From positions 62,001 through 126,000 of the forward strand of contig JAUGWO010000194.1 in assembly GCA_049724395.1 (NCBI GenBank): a stretch of 64,000 nt of DNA, in the 5' to 3' direction. Numbering within the stretch: position 1 is the stretch's first letter; each line of letters begins with the position of its first letter. Below, one piece after another: positions 14,051 to 26,860 of this stretch. Origin of the DNA: Spongospora subterranea f. sp. subterranea. Its lineage: Eukaryota > Endomyxa: Phytomyxea > Phytomyxea > Plasmodiophorida. Position numbers and translations under genes: made by a program. The notes below the pieces were generated by a model that saw nothing but the letters and a program-made list of their open reading frames with translations, did not search any database and was not told where the DNA came from.

Positions 14051-14249
14051 GGATTTGCTAAATTTGATCGATTTTAGGTTCATCTTATCAATGTTTAGGG
14101 TCCATCAAAATAAAAATTGTCATCTCCGCGCCCGTCCTTTTGACAGGATTTGCATCGTCAAATAATGAAATAGTGTAGTGTAGATTGGATACTGTATTTA
14201 ATGCGTTTGCATAGTTAAAGGAGAATTGTGTAATCGAGAATGCGGAAAG

Positions 14250-15573
14250 TTAAACAGTGGAAGCTGCCAGCTGCTCAGCATTGAGAAACGACAGGTCGAT
14301 TTTGTGGCCTTTGATCTCCATTGCTTCTCGGATCACATCAGACATCTGTTCAAGAATGTCATAAACCTGCCAGCAATCATTCACTAATCCTCACCGTTTG
14401 TGCAATGAGGCCAACAGAAGTTATGTTGTCATCATTGCATGGAATGGGATATGCGATGTCTTGAGGATCGCAATCCGTATCGCATATTCCAATAATAGGA
14501 ATATTTGCATTTTGAGCCTCCCGAATCGCCTATAGTTAAAATCACTATCTGCCGTTTAGCAAGACACCTATGGATACTTACGCCCTGATTCTCTTTGAGG
14601 TTCATGAAAAATATGGCATCTGGAGGTTTGCTTAACGATCCTACACCAGCAGCTCGCCTTGCTGTCATAAGAGCAAATGTTGAGCTATTGTGCTATAATT
14701 GTTCTAAAGTTGTACCTAGTCGGCCTTTCGATTTTACAAATTTGCTTGGATTCTCGTTCATGGTTTCAATATGGGTTTGCGTAGCTTGGAAGACACTGTT
14801 GAAATTGGAGATGAGTCCTGGAACCCACTTGTCCACAAGATAGGGTTGCCCACAAGTAACGGCGTTCTAACGAATTGGATTAATAGCTGATATGTACAAA
14901 AGTACGGGGGTACCTGAATGGCCAACGGGACCATCATCCGCCGAGTAGACACGAATAGAATTGTCCCATCGCAGACGATGATTCCCTGGGAAGTAACGTC
15001 ATCTGGTGCGTTGTAACACTATTATTACTGTTACATACCTGGGCCAGCTTCAACGCGCGATTCAACGCTGCAACCGTTTCCTCCAAGTCGATGATATGAG
15101 TGTCTGATCTATGGCCAATGATATAACGCGACATACGCGGATTCCAGAACCTTCGTGGGTGACCTGTGTCCGAACATCAGGGCGTCATCAGAGTTGGCTT
15201 GGCGTCGTGATACTGACCATGGTGACAATGTGCAGCGTAAAGCTGCTCGAAACCTATTCTGTCCTCGACAGGGGCCAGCCTTGCTAATATACCAGATATA
15301 CTGTTATCTTGTTCAGGATAAGATGGGTTCAAATAATCCTGATAAAACGTTAGATGGCATATGGGAGATCGCTATTACTGGTTCACATACCGACAGCGAG
15401 ATGTAAGGAGATTCCGAGGATGTCTTCGATTTAGTCACACTAGGTGTATACCACGGGACCTGATTTATACCCCTGATCAAACACTGGCGCCAACCATATT
15501 TCCCACGTACCGGAATGTGGCCTTTGGCGATGGCTGCAGCCGTCGACATGGGTCGGCATCGCCGAAAGGACAT
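14250..15573 (-). CDS. MRPS2: Mitochondrial small-subunit ribosomal protein uS2m
   Basis: Exons on the minus strand: 15573-15511, 15459-15391, 15338-15218, 15163-15039, 14985-14914, 14866-14716, 14661-14582, 14529-14397, 14347-14250. Introns are 47-54 nt, all GT-AG. Seen, in bacterial S2 order: GHPRRFWNPRM, THIIDLEETV, CDGTILFVSTRR, KPPDAIFFMN, NIPIIGICDTDCDP, IPCNDDNITSVG. The Arg-rich start MSFRRCRPMSTAAA suits a mitochondrial presequence. The last intron could be 28 nt instead of 49 (3' site at 14369), both in frame; the longer fits the size distribution. Role: head/body junction of the mitoribosomal small subunit. Confidence 0.92.
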
Positions 15574-15699
15574 CTTCCCTGGGATAATCTGAATCGAATC
15601 CAACTGCACTGCGGTGTGTTCGTACCACGTGTCGCACATAGATACACTCCGGTCGGCCATTTCTCCACTGTTCTGGGAACTGCGTCAACTGCCCAACAT

Positions 15700-16430
15700 C
15701 TACCGCATCGTCATGTTCGTAGCTTTCCCGTTTGATGGAGATGGCAACGACTCGAATCGTCTCAACTCCAATGCGAATTCGGTTTTCTGCGGCGGCTGCA
15801 TCGTATTTCATGTCCGTATTGTGTTGGCCCTTTGGCCAGTCGGCAACGCAGAATAAAAGTTTCGGTTTTATCTGTTTGGATGGGCTCAGCACTGTACTAA
15901 ATTTTGGTCACTCTGCAAACGTTGCTGGCAAAGATCGCGTAGCTCAGGGGGAACAGCAGCTTTTTTTCAACTCCAAACGTCCCCTGACGCTGGAGTTTGA
16001 AGCTGTAGTGGTTCAGAAGGCTGCTTAGCCCGATTATTCATTCGGTAAAGACGTTAACAAAGATGAAGCCGCCAGGCATCTTGTGTGCCTAGACGGTGCT
16101 CTAGGAAAGAAACTGCAATTCCTTGAATTATTTCGCTACGTGGTGTGTGTCGCTGGCAAGGTGGCCGGCTACAAGGCCGCCGAGATGCTTCCTCAACTAT
16201 TCCGCAAAAGGCATTGGATTTTTTGAATCGGCCTAAATTGGTGATCGAGTTCGACACCAAAAGTAAAAAGGAGTTGCTTCTCAAGGAGCTCACGTTTTTC
16301 ACATATCTTTCGCAAACGGTCGTGGTCGACCTGATTCTCGCTAGCTCAACGCACAAATACGGGAGCGTTCGTGGAAGTCTCCAATCGCAGTTCTTCAGCG
16401 ATTGACCTCGACCATGACATTAGACGATTA
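15700..16430 (+). CDS. Possible multi-exon or interrupted gene, unknown
   Basis: Several plus-strand open segments look coding but lie in different frames: 15722-16028, a segment with LGKKLQFLELFRYVVCVAGK near 16090-16190, and one with KSKKELLLKELTFFTYLSQ near 16255-16320. No intron chain I tried joins them convincingly. It is divergent from uS2m, so part may be promoter. No family recognised. Confidence 0.25.
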
Positions 16431-17480
16431 CAAGAGGCTAAGATAGCCCACACATGCGGGCGCCTTCAACGTTGTTCAACGACCTTGCGGTTTATTCAAA
16501 ACAGCGCACCAAGTGGTTGCAATCGTATCCTGAGTTGAAACCTGATTTTCACATTCAATCCGAAAGGCTCATCGGAAAATAGTTTCAAAAGGCGAACATG
16601 ACCCGGGAGCGAAATGGGATTGCTATGAACAGTGTGTGTCTCCCCGACTCGGATCATGAAATGACCTTCACCATCTCTTGTGCTCCCGTTGTCATTCCTC
16701 TTGCCCGTGTAATACCATCGCATCGGGCCCAGATCCAGATTGATGGCAACAATGCTGTATGGGTAAAAGCAGAGCGGCTGCGATGAGTTCGGAGCACAAA
16801 AAGGGCGTTGGCAGGTGGCTGATGGTCCGAGTCGGGGAGACACACGCGTCTGGTCTCGCCTGAAGCAACGGGGGTCGAAAGATGTTACTGGACCAGGAGA
16901 ACTGGCAATGAACTGACAAGAATGGGCACACAATTATCGAAGGCGCGCAATGATGCTTACACATTCGACCATAATGATTGCTGTTCATAAACTGCCGAGG
17001 TCGCCGCCACAACAGAAAATGGTTTTCGAAACGATCGTCTTGGACAGGGCAACCTCAAGGATATCGGGCCGATGACGAGGGCCGATGAGAACATCGCATT
17101 AGCACATTTCCTGCCGCTCCTGCCCAACCCTTGATATCGGAACAACGGAAATCGTTCCGAAAATCGCCGAGCCCAGAAATACAGGAGATATCTGACGTGA
17201 TATGGGTGGGATACCATCGATGACAAAGGAATTCCCGATCCAAAATCAGGAGAAGTACCTTTACTGACGGTGCCTCCCGGTTCAAGAACAAGAGAAAAAA
17301 GCGCTCACAAAGTTTTGCGACTTTGAGTGCTGGAGAGAAACAAAAGACAGACAGAGAGAATTAAGGCCTTCCATGGCGATGAACGGGGTCGAGTACGTAT
17401 CAATGGAATTTGATAGAGTTTTCAAAACCGAAAGAATTCAGTTGTCCCTCATCATATCAAAATTTGGATGAGCGAGGACA
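16431..17480. other. No recognisable gene
   Basis: Short frames on both strands overlap without motif or plausible splicing. Nothing supported. Confidence 0.3.
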
Positions 17481-18111
17481 ATGGCATTATTCATGGCTGA
17501 AGCCACAGCATACCCAAATGCCCTAAGAACTTCATGGGACACTCCAACAGCTATTCACATCCCCCTCAACCTGCTGTCTACTCCATCCGATAAAGGCGCC
17601 ACTCCGCACGAGATCCCAAAAATGGCAAAGCTTGTGCTAAGTGTTGAAATAAAAAGACGAAGGCAGAAGCGAAACCGCAGAGTATGTGTTTTTGTGGGAC
17701 ATTTTCAACAACGGAATGGCATGCTCAGCGAGAACGCGACACCAAGAACATTGTTGCGGACGTTGATGAGCGGGGACATAATGAAAATAATCGTTTGGAC
17801 GAAGGAGATCATGACAATGTTGACGAAGGTGTGAATAATGAGGGCCGACACGAGGAGGAAAACCCTGACGGTGATGAATGAGACCAAAAAGATCAATGAA
17901 CAAAAAGTCAACGACGAAGTTGTACTGCACCGGAACGATTTGGAAATCCGAATTATCACGATGGCCAATTATGGCTGTTGAGAAAGTTAAGAACATATTT
18001 GAGGAACAATTTTATGAGGAGGCGATCCATGGATCGAAGAAGAAGCGTTGGATGCAGCTGACTGATACTAAGTTCAAGGTCCTATTCTTTCGTAGATCGT
18101 CGATAATATGA
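17481..18111 (+). pseudogene. Possible relic of Ty1/copia pol
   Basis: A frame starting at 17481 has spacing similar to the end of a copia integrase (tyrosine/asparagine-rich segment, then a GATPHE resembling TPYE). It is followed by a very acidic linker (about 17750-17880) and a segment with FYEEAIHGSKKKRWMQ, resembling the start of copia reverse transcriptase (EA...W..AM). Frames are broken. Weak, pattern-only. Confidence 0.25.
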
Positions 18112-19893
18112 CAGTTCTTATCTAATACGGCACCTGATTTGGTGCTGAATTTGCTGATCGATGCGGTTGATATTTGCGAGACAAGCCAGGGGTGGTGTTT
18201 ACTGGTCATCAAAGTTGGACCGATGAGACTAACGCCAGAACTCTCTGGAAGCAATGCGTCATGAGAGACTCTCGGTAGCATTCGACAGAATTCAGGAATA
18301 CAGGTTAACTACCAAGAAAGAGAATTGAATCGAGCGACCTCTGGAAATCGAGCAACATGGAAAACTTCAAACTGCACACCGCTCCCGATCCTTTGCAGGA
18401 ACTGGACTAACCAGCGGTCTGAAGCCGAAGACCGCTCAAGACCAGTTAAGTAAAGAAGGAAAAACTGACAATGAACTTCAGAAGGACAGGGGGAAGTCTA
18501 AATATTCAAGTATATATGTTTTTCAAACGCTTTTCAAATACTTAAACGAGCATCGTTGTTTTTCATCATTTGATGAGAAAGGGAATGAGCCAAAGCTGCG
18601 TTGAGGAGGAAATAGGAGAGTAAACAATTCGAGCAACTAAGACAAACGATGACCTGAGAAGGAGCGATTCTGATCGTTCATTATGATGAAATCGTACGCT
18701 ACTGTACACAATTCAACGAAAAAAACATTTTTGGTGATGACACTATCGGGACGTAAATTATACTGGTTAAGAAGGATTTATATTCGGTCAACCATAAGCA
18801 GATACATTCTGAACTGAAAAACACGCTCTCTGTCCAGTATTTGGAGAAAATCCCAAGTCAATACCTGTTCATAAACCCATTCAGGATTGGTCGGGCGAAT
18901 ACCGCCTTTCCTCAACACCCTTTTTAGGGTTTTCAGTGTAGTGTGGCAATGCGATCTGTATTGTTTCTTGGCAGACTATTCCAGACAACAGGTCCAATTG
19001 CCTTTGCGATCTTTCGATGAACCTCTGGCTTCAGATAGTTTCAATGGGGACAGGATGAGGAGCTGTATACGGTTCACCCACCTCACCATACTTTGTTTGG
19101 GTTTATCCCGATCTAAATATGTGTCGACATCATCAGAAACATTCCCAAGGACAATCGAGGTGAGAAATCTTCTGAATCGATCGCTATTACCCCCAAATAT
19201 TGGACACACATCATAACACCGTATTCGATCATCTCCTTCTGACCTTTTTCCAAAATAATTCCCAGTTAACAGGATCCTTCAACCCCCATAATCAGGCTCT
19301 TTGAATAGGGGAGTCAAGTTTTATTCGGGGTAATCACGGATTGTTAGGGAACCGTTGCTAATGCTGTTTTTCAACGCATTAAGTGCAGAACGCTGTTTGC
19401 ATTACAATATGTCTTCCAACGAGAACTCAATCAGACTTGTACCATATTCATCCCTCTACCGAGAAATCAGATCGAACGGTGGCGGTATTGGGAACTGCAG
19501 ACGCTAGGTCGCCACAAATCGTCGAAGCTCAGAGACGCGACTGCCGTTGTCCTGCCAAACCATCACAGAAATTAGTCTGTGAGTCATTGCATGCATCAGT
19601 TGAGGCCCTGAAAGGTGTTCTTCACCAACACGGTCAAGGTCGACAGAGTCTTTTCCGATTTGATGCACCTTTGCGGGAGACAGCCTTTTCTGCAGTCTTG
19701 TCTGGATGGAAGTCAGAATATTGTTTTGAATCCAACTTCACCGGCTGGTGCGGTTGCAAGGAGGTAGTTTCGTCGCCAGGATTATTATCGGGACCTCGTT
19801 CCACAATAATCTCGTATTATACCACCCGCTGCCCGAACGAATAGTTTGGCAACTGCAACCACGAGTTGTTGAACGACCTCCCCCCATCAATAG
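18112..19893. other. No recognisable gene
   Basis: Several 70-150 codon frames on both strands. None has a motif I can name. A minus-strand frame near 18840-18900 (NPEWVYEQVLTWDFLQ) could be a fragment of a mobile element. Confidence 0.25.
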
Positions 19894-20957
19894 TCAACAT
19901 TGTCTGAATAACCCAAATGTCGACTGGTTTTCGATGCACGACAGAGCATTCGCGCGCGATAAAGTAGAAGCGCCACAACCTTCGCAGCTTGATAGATCCA
20001 AATGATTGATATCTGCAGCAGAAAGGGGCTTAATCATGCCGGTCATTCGACGTTTTGTATCAATGAGGCCTGATGAAATTGCCCGTTGTTGCGAACAAAG
20101 CATCGCTAGTCCTTGGATAAAATCGAAATACAAGTTTTGATTCCCTAGCCAAAGCATGCACAGCAAACGAAACGATCCGATTTACCAAATATCATTTAGT
20201 GTGTACGATGGCTTCTTCACAGCAAGATGCTTTTGAACCGGTATGATATTGTTGATTAACCATGTACAGCACAAATCATCGAAACCCAACGAACATCGGA
20301 AACCTTGGCACAAGTCGACCGCATACTCGATACAAAACTCTGTTGACGCCGCAAATGCCCAATCAACGCAGTCAATGTTGAATAAAGATCATCGTCGAGG
20401 GCATTCCTGAAAACGCACCGCCTAACGAGATCGAGCCGATGGAGCCCATACCATATCATGAAGCCATCTCGTGCACTCTCCAAGGTCGAGTAGGCAGGCC
20501 AATACCGATCATGGACCGTGCACCATCTGTAGAACAACCAAGTAAAATATCACATCACGAAGGATAAAGTGCATTAAGGAACTTGGCCACTTACTTTTTC
20601 AAACAGGGTTTCACCAGTACTGTCGTACAGAGGTTAAGGCCAGCAAGTAAAAGTCGTAAATGCAACTTCTGATGGTAAAGCGAGCGCGTATGTCCAGATA
20701 CGACATGCCATACAGGGTTGGGGAATCGAGGGCAATCGAAAAGCCAGTGGCAGTATCGAGAGACGGGGAGATGACCTGAAGACCGACTGCAAAAACAAGT
20801 CGTGAATGATTCGCGGCAACCAACTCACCACATCCTCTGTAAAATTTGAGGGCGGCTTTTCACCATGAACAATCTGAACGATTCGGGATGCCATACGACT
20901 TGATGCGCCTAAAGCAACACAGCCAACAAGCAGCGAGAACCTTTTCGATGACTCCAT
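19894..20957 (-). CDS. Possible secreted multi-exon protein, unknown family
   Basis: From the ATG at 20957 the minus strand encodes a basic N-terminus with a hydrophobic core (FSLLVGCVALGASS), compatible with a signal peptide. A GT-AG intron of about 42 nt follows the codons for FTEDV. The next segment reads VGLQVISPSLDTATGFSIAL. Further open segments at about 20530-20260 and 20160-19900 are separated by plausible 3' splice sites; one contains Cys-rich FCIEYAVDLCQGFRC. I could not fix one exon chain: the frame also extends upstream of the ATG (DDPFEFITREEHVL). Real gene likely, exact model and function unknown. Confidence 0.4.
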
Positions 20958-21528
20958 GTCAAGGACGTGTTCTTCGCGAGTGATAAACTCAAACGGATCA
21001 TCTTGGCCGGGGCCCGGTTCAGTTCAACAGGCTCAAAGCCCACGATCATGTTCCATCTTCATAGTCGTCGGAATGAAACATCATTTCGCCAATGATGACG
21101 TCGACAATCATCGACCGATTCCCAAAAAACATCAGCGTCCCTCAGCTCTCGAAGTGTCTCTCAATTCGGTTGACAAAAGGAACGTCTACTTCCTTGAAAA
21201 AGATTGTCGTTCTCCTCAGCTGTCGGTCAGAGCCTCATATTTGCACCATTTAATGAGGTGTTGTCGCCTTAGGTGTTGCAGATGATGGTCTGATTGAACC
21301 TGCTCAAAGTACTTGCCGTTGTTTGTAACTTTTCGCTTGGCCCCAACCTTCTCTTGGCAACCAAAACTTGGCCCCGTGATGGAATTTCAAATTCGGCATT
21401 CTTTGGTGGCATATTCTGATCAGGATTTCTAAAAGCAACGACTTGATACTAATGACGACACGGTAGGCCGACAATATTTATGGTGCCAAGCGAACTTTTA
21501 TTCTTAGGGAAAAATTAGGGTCTTCCCC
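20958..21528. other. Intergenic or upstream coding remnant
   Basis: Part of the first 60 bases continues the minus-strand frame of the neighbouring gene. The rest shows only short frames. Confidence 0.25.
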
Positions 21529-24500
21529 CTAACTCATGCAGTCTCTTACGAACTCGATCTTTGCGTGAACAATATTTATGGTGCCAATCCCTATCATCAA
21601 ATGAAAGATCAGGATCTTGAATATCAATTCCTTATCACAATAATACATTTGCGAATTACGGTTTCCTGCTCTTGCGACCACATAAAGGGTGATCTCTTTA
21701 GATCCCACTCCATCATGGCCTTCTGACCATTTTCTGGGACCATATCCCATTCAACAGAAGGGGTCAGTTCAGATAGCCATAACCGAATAGCGGCAGAGCC
21801 ATGAATCCCTACGAGTACCATTATCAGGATTAGGCACAATTATGGGTCAACAAGTAATGATATTACCCTCTTCAAGGTGTTTACTCCAGTCGTTGCCAGG
21901 TGTATTCATCAAACTCTCAATCACCTGGTCCAGTAATTCTGATGAGATCTTGCTCATATCCACATCGGGAGCGTGGCGAGAGAGCCAGTTCTGTATCTTA
22001 TGGGTGGAGTAAATCCCTATCATCAAATGAAAGATCAGGATCTTGAATACCAATTCCTTCACACAATAATACATTTGTCAAACATGGTTTCCTCCTGTTC
22101 CGACCACATAAAGGGTGACCTCTGTAGACCCCACTCCATCATGACCTTCTGACCATTTTTTGGGACCATATCCCAATCAACAGAAGGTGTCAGTTGAGAT
22201 AGCCAGAACCGAATAGCGGCAGAGTCATAAATCCCTACGAGTACCATTATCAGGATTAGGCACAATTATGGGTCAACAAGTAATGATATTACCCTTTTCA
22301 AGGTGTTTACTCCAGTCGTTGTCAGGTCTATTCATCATAATCTCAATCACCTGGTCCAGTAATTCTGATGAGATCTTGCTCATAACTACATCGGGAGCGT
22401 GGCGAGAGAGCCAGTTCTGTATCTTATCGGTGGGATAAATCCCTATCATCAAATGAAAGATCAGAATCTTGAATATCAATTCCTTATCACAATAATACAT
22501 TTGCGAAACATGGTTTCCTCCTGTTCCGACCACATAAAGGGTGATCTCTTTAGACCCCACTTTTTCATGACCTTCCGACCCTCTTTTGAAACCATATCCC
22601 ATTTAACAGAAGGGGTCAGTTGAGATAGCCAGGACCGAATAAGGGCAGAGTCATGAATCCCTACGAGTACCATTATCAGGATTAGGCACAATTATGGGTC
22701 AACAAGTGATAATAATACCCTTGTCAAGGTGTTTACTCCAGTCGTTGCCAGGTCTATTCATCATAAGCTCAATCACCTGCTCCAGTAATTCTGATTTGAT
22801 CTTGCTCATATCCACATCGGGAGCATGGCGAGAGAGCCAGTTCTGTATCTTATCGGTTGGTGTCTCTGGATAAATCCCTATTGGTGAAGATATCAGGATC
22901 GGGTTAATCAGATAAGAGATTATCAGGTCATTACAATCTTTAAAAGTGATGAGCTCTTCAAAACCCCATTCAGATGGGCAAGTAGTCTTCGAATATTCCG
23001 TCATTTGGAGTTGACCGGTTTTAGAAATATTACGCCATCTAATAGGGCGATTCCATGATGCCAACCAGCGATTGATGAGAACAGTATTCACGGGAGGTCG
23101 GTCATTAGCAGGATACAGATCTGGACAATATAAACAGTTAGGAATTCCAGGGACAATCGACTGAATAACATCACAATTACGCCTCCAGAACTTTACAAGT
23201 TGTTCTACACCCCATGTCTCAACAGGAGTTTCAGCGGCGAGTTGTTCCCATTCAAGAACCTTGGACTTGATGCCATCGTAATTTACCGCCGGTTCCCACT
23301 GCGAAATCCACTTTTGAACCTTACCTTCAGTGGTTGGTGGAAACAAATCTGTTCAAATATGTCAAATTTAAGGGCAATTTGAGGCCCACAATCTCAACAT
23401 TACCCTGAGTGGGCCCTTTATCGCCCCAGATTTTACGATCCCACAAACCAAAAATCAATTTCCGCTGAGGTTTGAGTTCGATCTCATCCCAGACAACAGG
23501 AATATTGAGTTTTAACAGCCAGCGCTTCATGAAAACCGTCATTTTGCCAATGAAGTCACAAGGGGATATCGCTGTACATTTGAGAAAAACATTAGCAAAA
23601 AACAATGACCAGATGAATATGGGCGAATATTACAGGGCCAAAACTGAAGAAACTCATCGTCGGACCATTCCTTAGGATGAATAAGGCGGGCTTTCTCCAT
23701 CAGCATGGTCTTGGTCTCTTGAGGTATTGTATTCCAATCTGATGAAGGGTCCCATTGAGACATCCAGATCTTGATCCCATCAATGAGCGCGTTGTGGTGT
23801 TCTATTGGGATATTGTTATCAGTATCGAAGTCCCATTGCAGTTGACATTATCGCCATTTACTTATCATAGCTCGTTGCTCGTCGCGTTCCACCCAATCTC
23901 TTATGCTCTCGGTTTTTACTTTTTGTTGCAGAGAGAGCTGAAATGATTTTGGAAGAGAACTCCATTTGACGGGTTCAGGCAACTGGGACAGCCAGAGCTT
24001 TAGGGCGACATTATCGATATACTCTTGACCCTCATTTGGATATATCCCTATGTAAATATGAGAAATTACAATCCGAATCATGAAAACGATAGAGTAAGTA
24101 CAAGTGCTGAAGGTTTCAAGCTCATCACATGACCACCGATCGGGAAATGTCTTCTCCATCCCCACCATTATCATGGTATTTTGGATGTCTTCAGGAATGG
24201 TATTCCAATTCCCCTGAGGTTCCAGTTGCCTCAACCATTGCTTGATGTATTCTGCAACTGTATATCGAACCCCTATTTGAAGATAATGATCAACATCACG
24301 CGCAAATCAGATAATACATAACCAATACATCCGCTAAAATCACGAATAACTTTCACATCCCATTCATCAGGAGTTTTACTCCGAGTCCATTGGTCGTTAG
24401 TTTCTGGGAGAAGGTCTTTGGGAAATGAGGGGGCGAACTTGGACAGATAGTTAGATTGTTTCTTTTTCAAATTTATAGGACCAATCCCTATCAAGATATG

Positions 24501-25732
24501 ATTAATGGATATCAAATTCACTAAATGACAACCAAGAACATTACATTCCCAAAACATATTCTGCTCGATCTTGGACCACTTTTGGGGAAATTTAATTCTC
24601 AATCCCCGTTCCATCATTTGCTTCTGGCCCATTTTACAGACATTCTCCCAACCACATTGATTTTTGATTGCCTGCATCCAATTCACAATGCTTTCCTGAA
24701 CCTGACCCTTGAACCCTAATGGAGAATCAATCTCAAATTATTGATAGATATCGCTATAGTACATTTGCTGCACGTGGATTTTTCTTGGGCATTCCATTCC
24801 TGAACATGACGGCCACGAAACCATAAGAGTGCCTCCACTTCGCTGAAGGCGGGGGCGACCTTGTTTTTTAAGGCGAGAAGCTGTACTTCGACGGAGGTTA
24901 AGAATATCCCTGTTAGATGTGAATTTTAAATGCAACACTATTGATATAAAAAGAAACGGTCTTACACTCTTTGAAACTGTCGTAGTAGTCATTACTCCAT
25001 GTGGTAGGGGAACCTACCATGGCTTTACTGAGGATGTGATCTTGGATCTCGTCCGATATCTTTTTCCATTCGAACTTGATTTTTAGCTTTTTCATTAAAA
25101 CAGATGCAACGTGGTTGCCGAGTACTGTACAGAATTATACGTTAAAAGAATCAATGAATCGCATTACAACTATTATTACTAGGTTTGAATGTGGTTAGAA
25201 CATTGTTCTGCCATTTGCCAGGATCGATGCAACGCGCGTAGTCACGAATCTCTTCTTGTTGACCTGGCAGCAGCGACTTCCACTCAATCCAGTGAAAGGG
25301 TGATGCGGAAAGCCAATCTACAATCTTCTGTTCTAGATCCTCAGGGCAAATCCCTGTAGATGTGTTAAGAGTGAACCACATCCTATTAACCAATATCGTG
25401 CTCTTACACTTTTGTCGGTGGGCCCCAAGAATGGAATCCCACTTAACAGGAGGAATCATCGTTGAAAACCATTTTTCCTTCGAGTATTTATCTGGACAAA
25501 GGTGTTTCCCATCAACAGATATGAATCCCATCAACAGAATACTGCACTGACCCTTGGATACTGCCCGTGATTTTGAGATCGGCTTTACATCCCCGTCGAG
25601 TATTTGCTCCTCAGATCTTACATATGTTCCCATATCCCGCTGTTGTTCAAACCGAACTATTTTCTTCGACCCGCTAGCATGATGGCAAACAGCCACGGCG
25701 AACAGTAAGATTAGCAAAGATGAACAAGTCAT
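21529..25732 (-). CDS. Secreted tandem-module protein, one W-rich module per exon
   Basis: Signal peptide at the N-terminus (MTCSSLLILLFAVAVCHHASG). After a linker ending ISKSRAVSKG come about 18 modules of roughly 50-60 residues. Each has the pattern (W)I.P...I..WLS...P...W..I, then about 15 residues, then P..WS..E...F. Each module sits on its own exon. The introns I traced (about 50-60 nt) interrupt codons after the first base, so exons are symmetric 1-1; the usual junction is T|GG, giving Trp, or G|GG, giving Gly. Module exons lie near 25500, 25355, 25125, 24905, 24715, 24488, 24275, 24050, 23805, 23572, 23345, 23115, 22875, 22660, 22445, 22235, 22015 and 21810, with a short tail exon ending at TAG 21529. 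The module near 24905-24765 is degenerate. I do not recognise the family. It is architecturally reminiscent of modular effectors (for example oomycete LWY proteins) without obvious homology. Likely exported. Confidence 0.75.
21842..22860 (-). repeat. 426-bp tandem repeat of a two-exon cassette
   Basis: The text beginning ATGGGTCAACAAGT recurs at 21842, 22268 and 22693, a period of 425-426 bp. Each period holds module B (IQNWLSRHAPDV...), its intron, module A (SVKWDMV...SPFMWSEQEE) and the next intron. Exons and introns are both conserved, so this is a recent unequal-crossover type expansion inside the tandem-module gene. Confidence 0.95.
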
Positions 25733-25768
25733 GAAGAATTGGGTATCGGATTAGATGATTCAATAATT

Positions 25769-26178
25769 ATATGATGCTTTCCGTGAAAGCGTGGCATTGG
25801 AGGTTGGCGGAAGATGAGGGTTTGCGTCATTCAAAAACAGGGATTGATCCATTGCCGGATGACCATGTTGCGACATGACGATGTACAGAATAGAGATCGT
25901 ATGCGATACCCAATTCTAAAATAGTGACCTGTTCATCTTTGCTGATCTTACTGTTCGCCGTGGCTGTTTGCCATCATGCTAGCGGGTCGAAGAAAACAGT
26001 TCGGTTTTCACAAGAGCGGGATATTGGATCATATTTGAGATCTGAGTCGACGGGCAACTAGATTCGATGCCTTCCGTGGAGGCGCTGCGATGGAGGTTGG
26101 CGGAAGATGAGGGTTTACGTCAGTAAGAAATGCCGGTTGAGCATGTTGCAGCATGACGATGTACCATAGAGATCTGTG
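25769..26178. repeat. Imperfect direct repeat flanking the inverted exon copy
   Basis: The segment at about 25769-25895 recurs at about 26065-26178 (shared GGAGGTTGGCGGAAGATGAG and GCATGACGATGTAC). It lies upstream of the tandem-module gene and suggests that the 5' flank was also copied. Confidence 0.75.
25908..26046 (+). pseudogene. Inverted copy of the signal-peptide exon
   Basis: Plus strand 25908-26046 matches minus strand 25760-25614: the same upstream CGATACCCAATTCT, then the signal-peptide codons (SSLLILLFAVAVCHHASGSKK) with the initiator ATG changed to GTG and the frame lost soon after. A head-to-head duplicate of the 5' end of the tandem-module gene. Confidence 0.85.
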
Positions 26179-26860
26179 ACTCAGGAACCGAGCCAGAATT
26201 AGGATTGAGGTCGAAAATCATCATCGCAGCAGTCTCAAAATGAATAAATCAGTTTATGCTTTCAAGGTCGTTAACATGTAAACATAAACCCTTTTGTTGC
26301 CAAGATCCAACATCGTACCGATCTTCTGGATTTACTCGTCCCATTGTATCCCGATTACTGTAATCGCACAACTTGCTTGGCTCTTGCTGCAGTAGTCGTG
26401 TTAAATAGGCGATGAAAGCATGTTTCAAGTTGCTAACTAACAGTAAACACCATAGATATGCAGATGAAGTGCTTGCTACCGCCCTGGCGTTGATATCGCC
26501 ATCTATTACAGCAATAGAATGCTGACTGATATGAGGGGGATAGTCTCTGCTTAATGTGATACTCCAACAGGCCCAATTGCGGATTAATATCGCCACCATA
26601 ATGTAGCGCATTGACTACACTCCGTTTCGCGTTGCTCACACACATCGTTTATGTTGGGCAACTCTGAGTGTTGAGCAACAATCGTTCCCATCCTTATCGA
26701 ACTTCAAACTAGTGCTCGCCGTCTGGCCCTTACTCCCATCTGTTTTGCAGAGAAGGCAGTCATCTGATACGAGTTGTCTTTAGCACCACACAAACGACAT
26801 CAACAAAAGGGGTCATCAATCAAGTGTTGACAATAATACGATACACTGGCTACAGTAACA
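26179..26860. other. No recognisable gene
   Basis: Frames of up to 120 codons on the minus strand without motifs. Probably intergenic DNA, or the upstream part of the element that follows. Confidence 0.3.

Noticed and set aside
14369-14396. 28-nt ultra-short intron in uS2m
   Set aside because: A 3' splice site 21 nt further on is equally in frame and gives 49 nt, matching the other introns of the gene.
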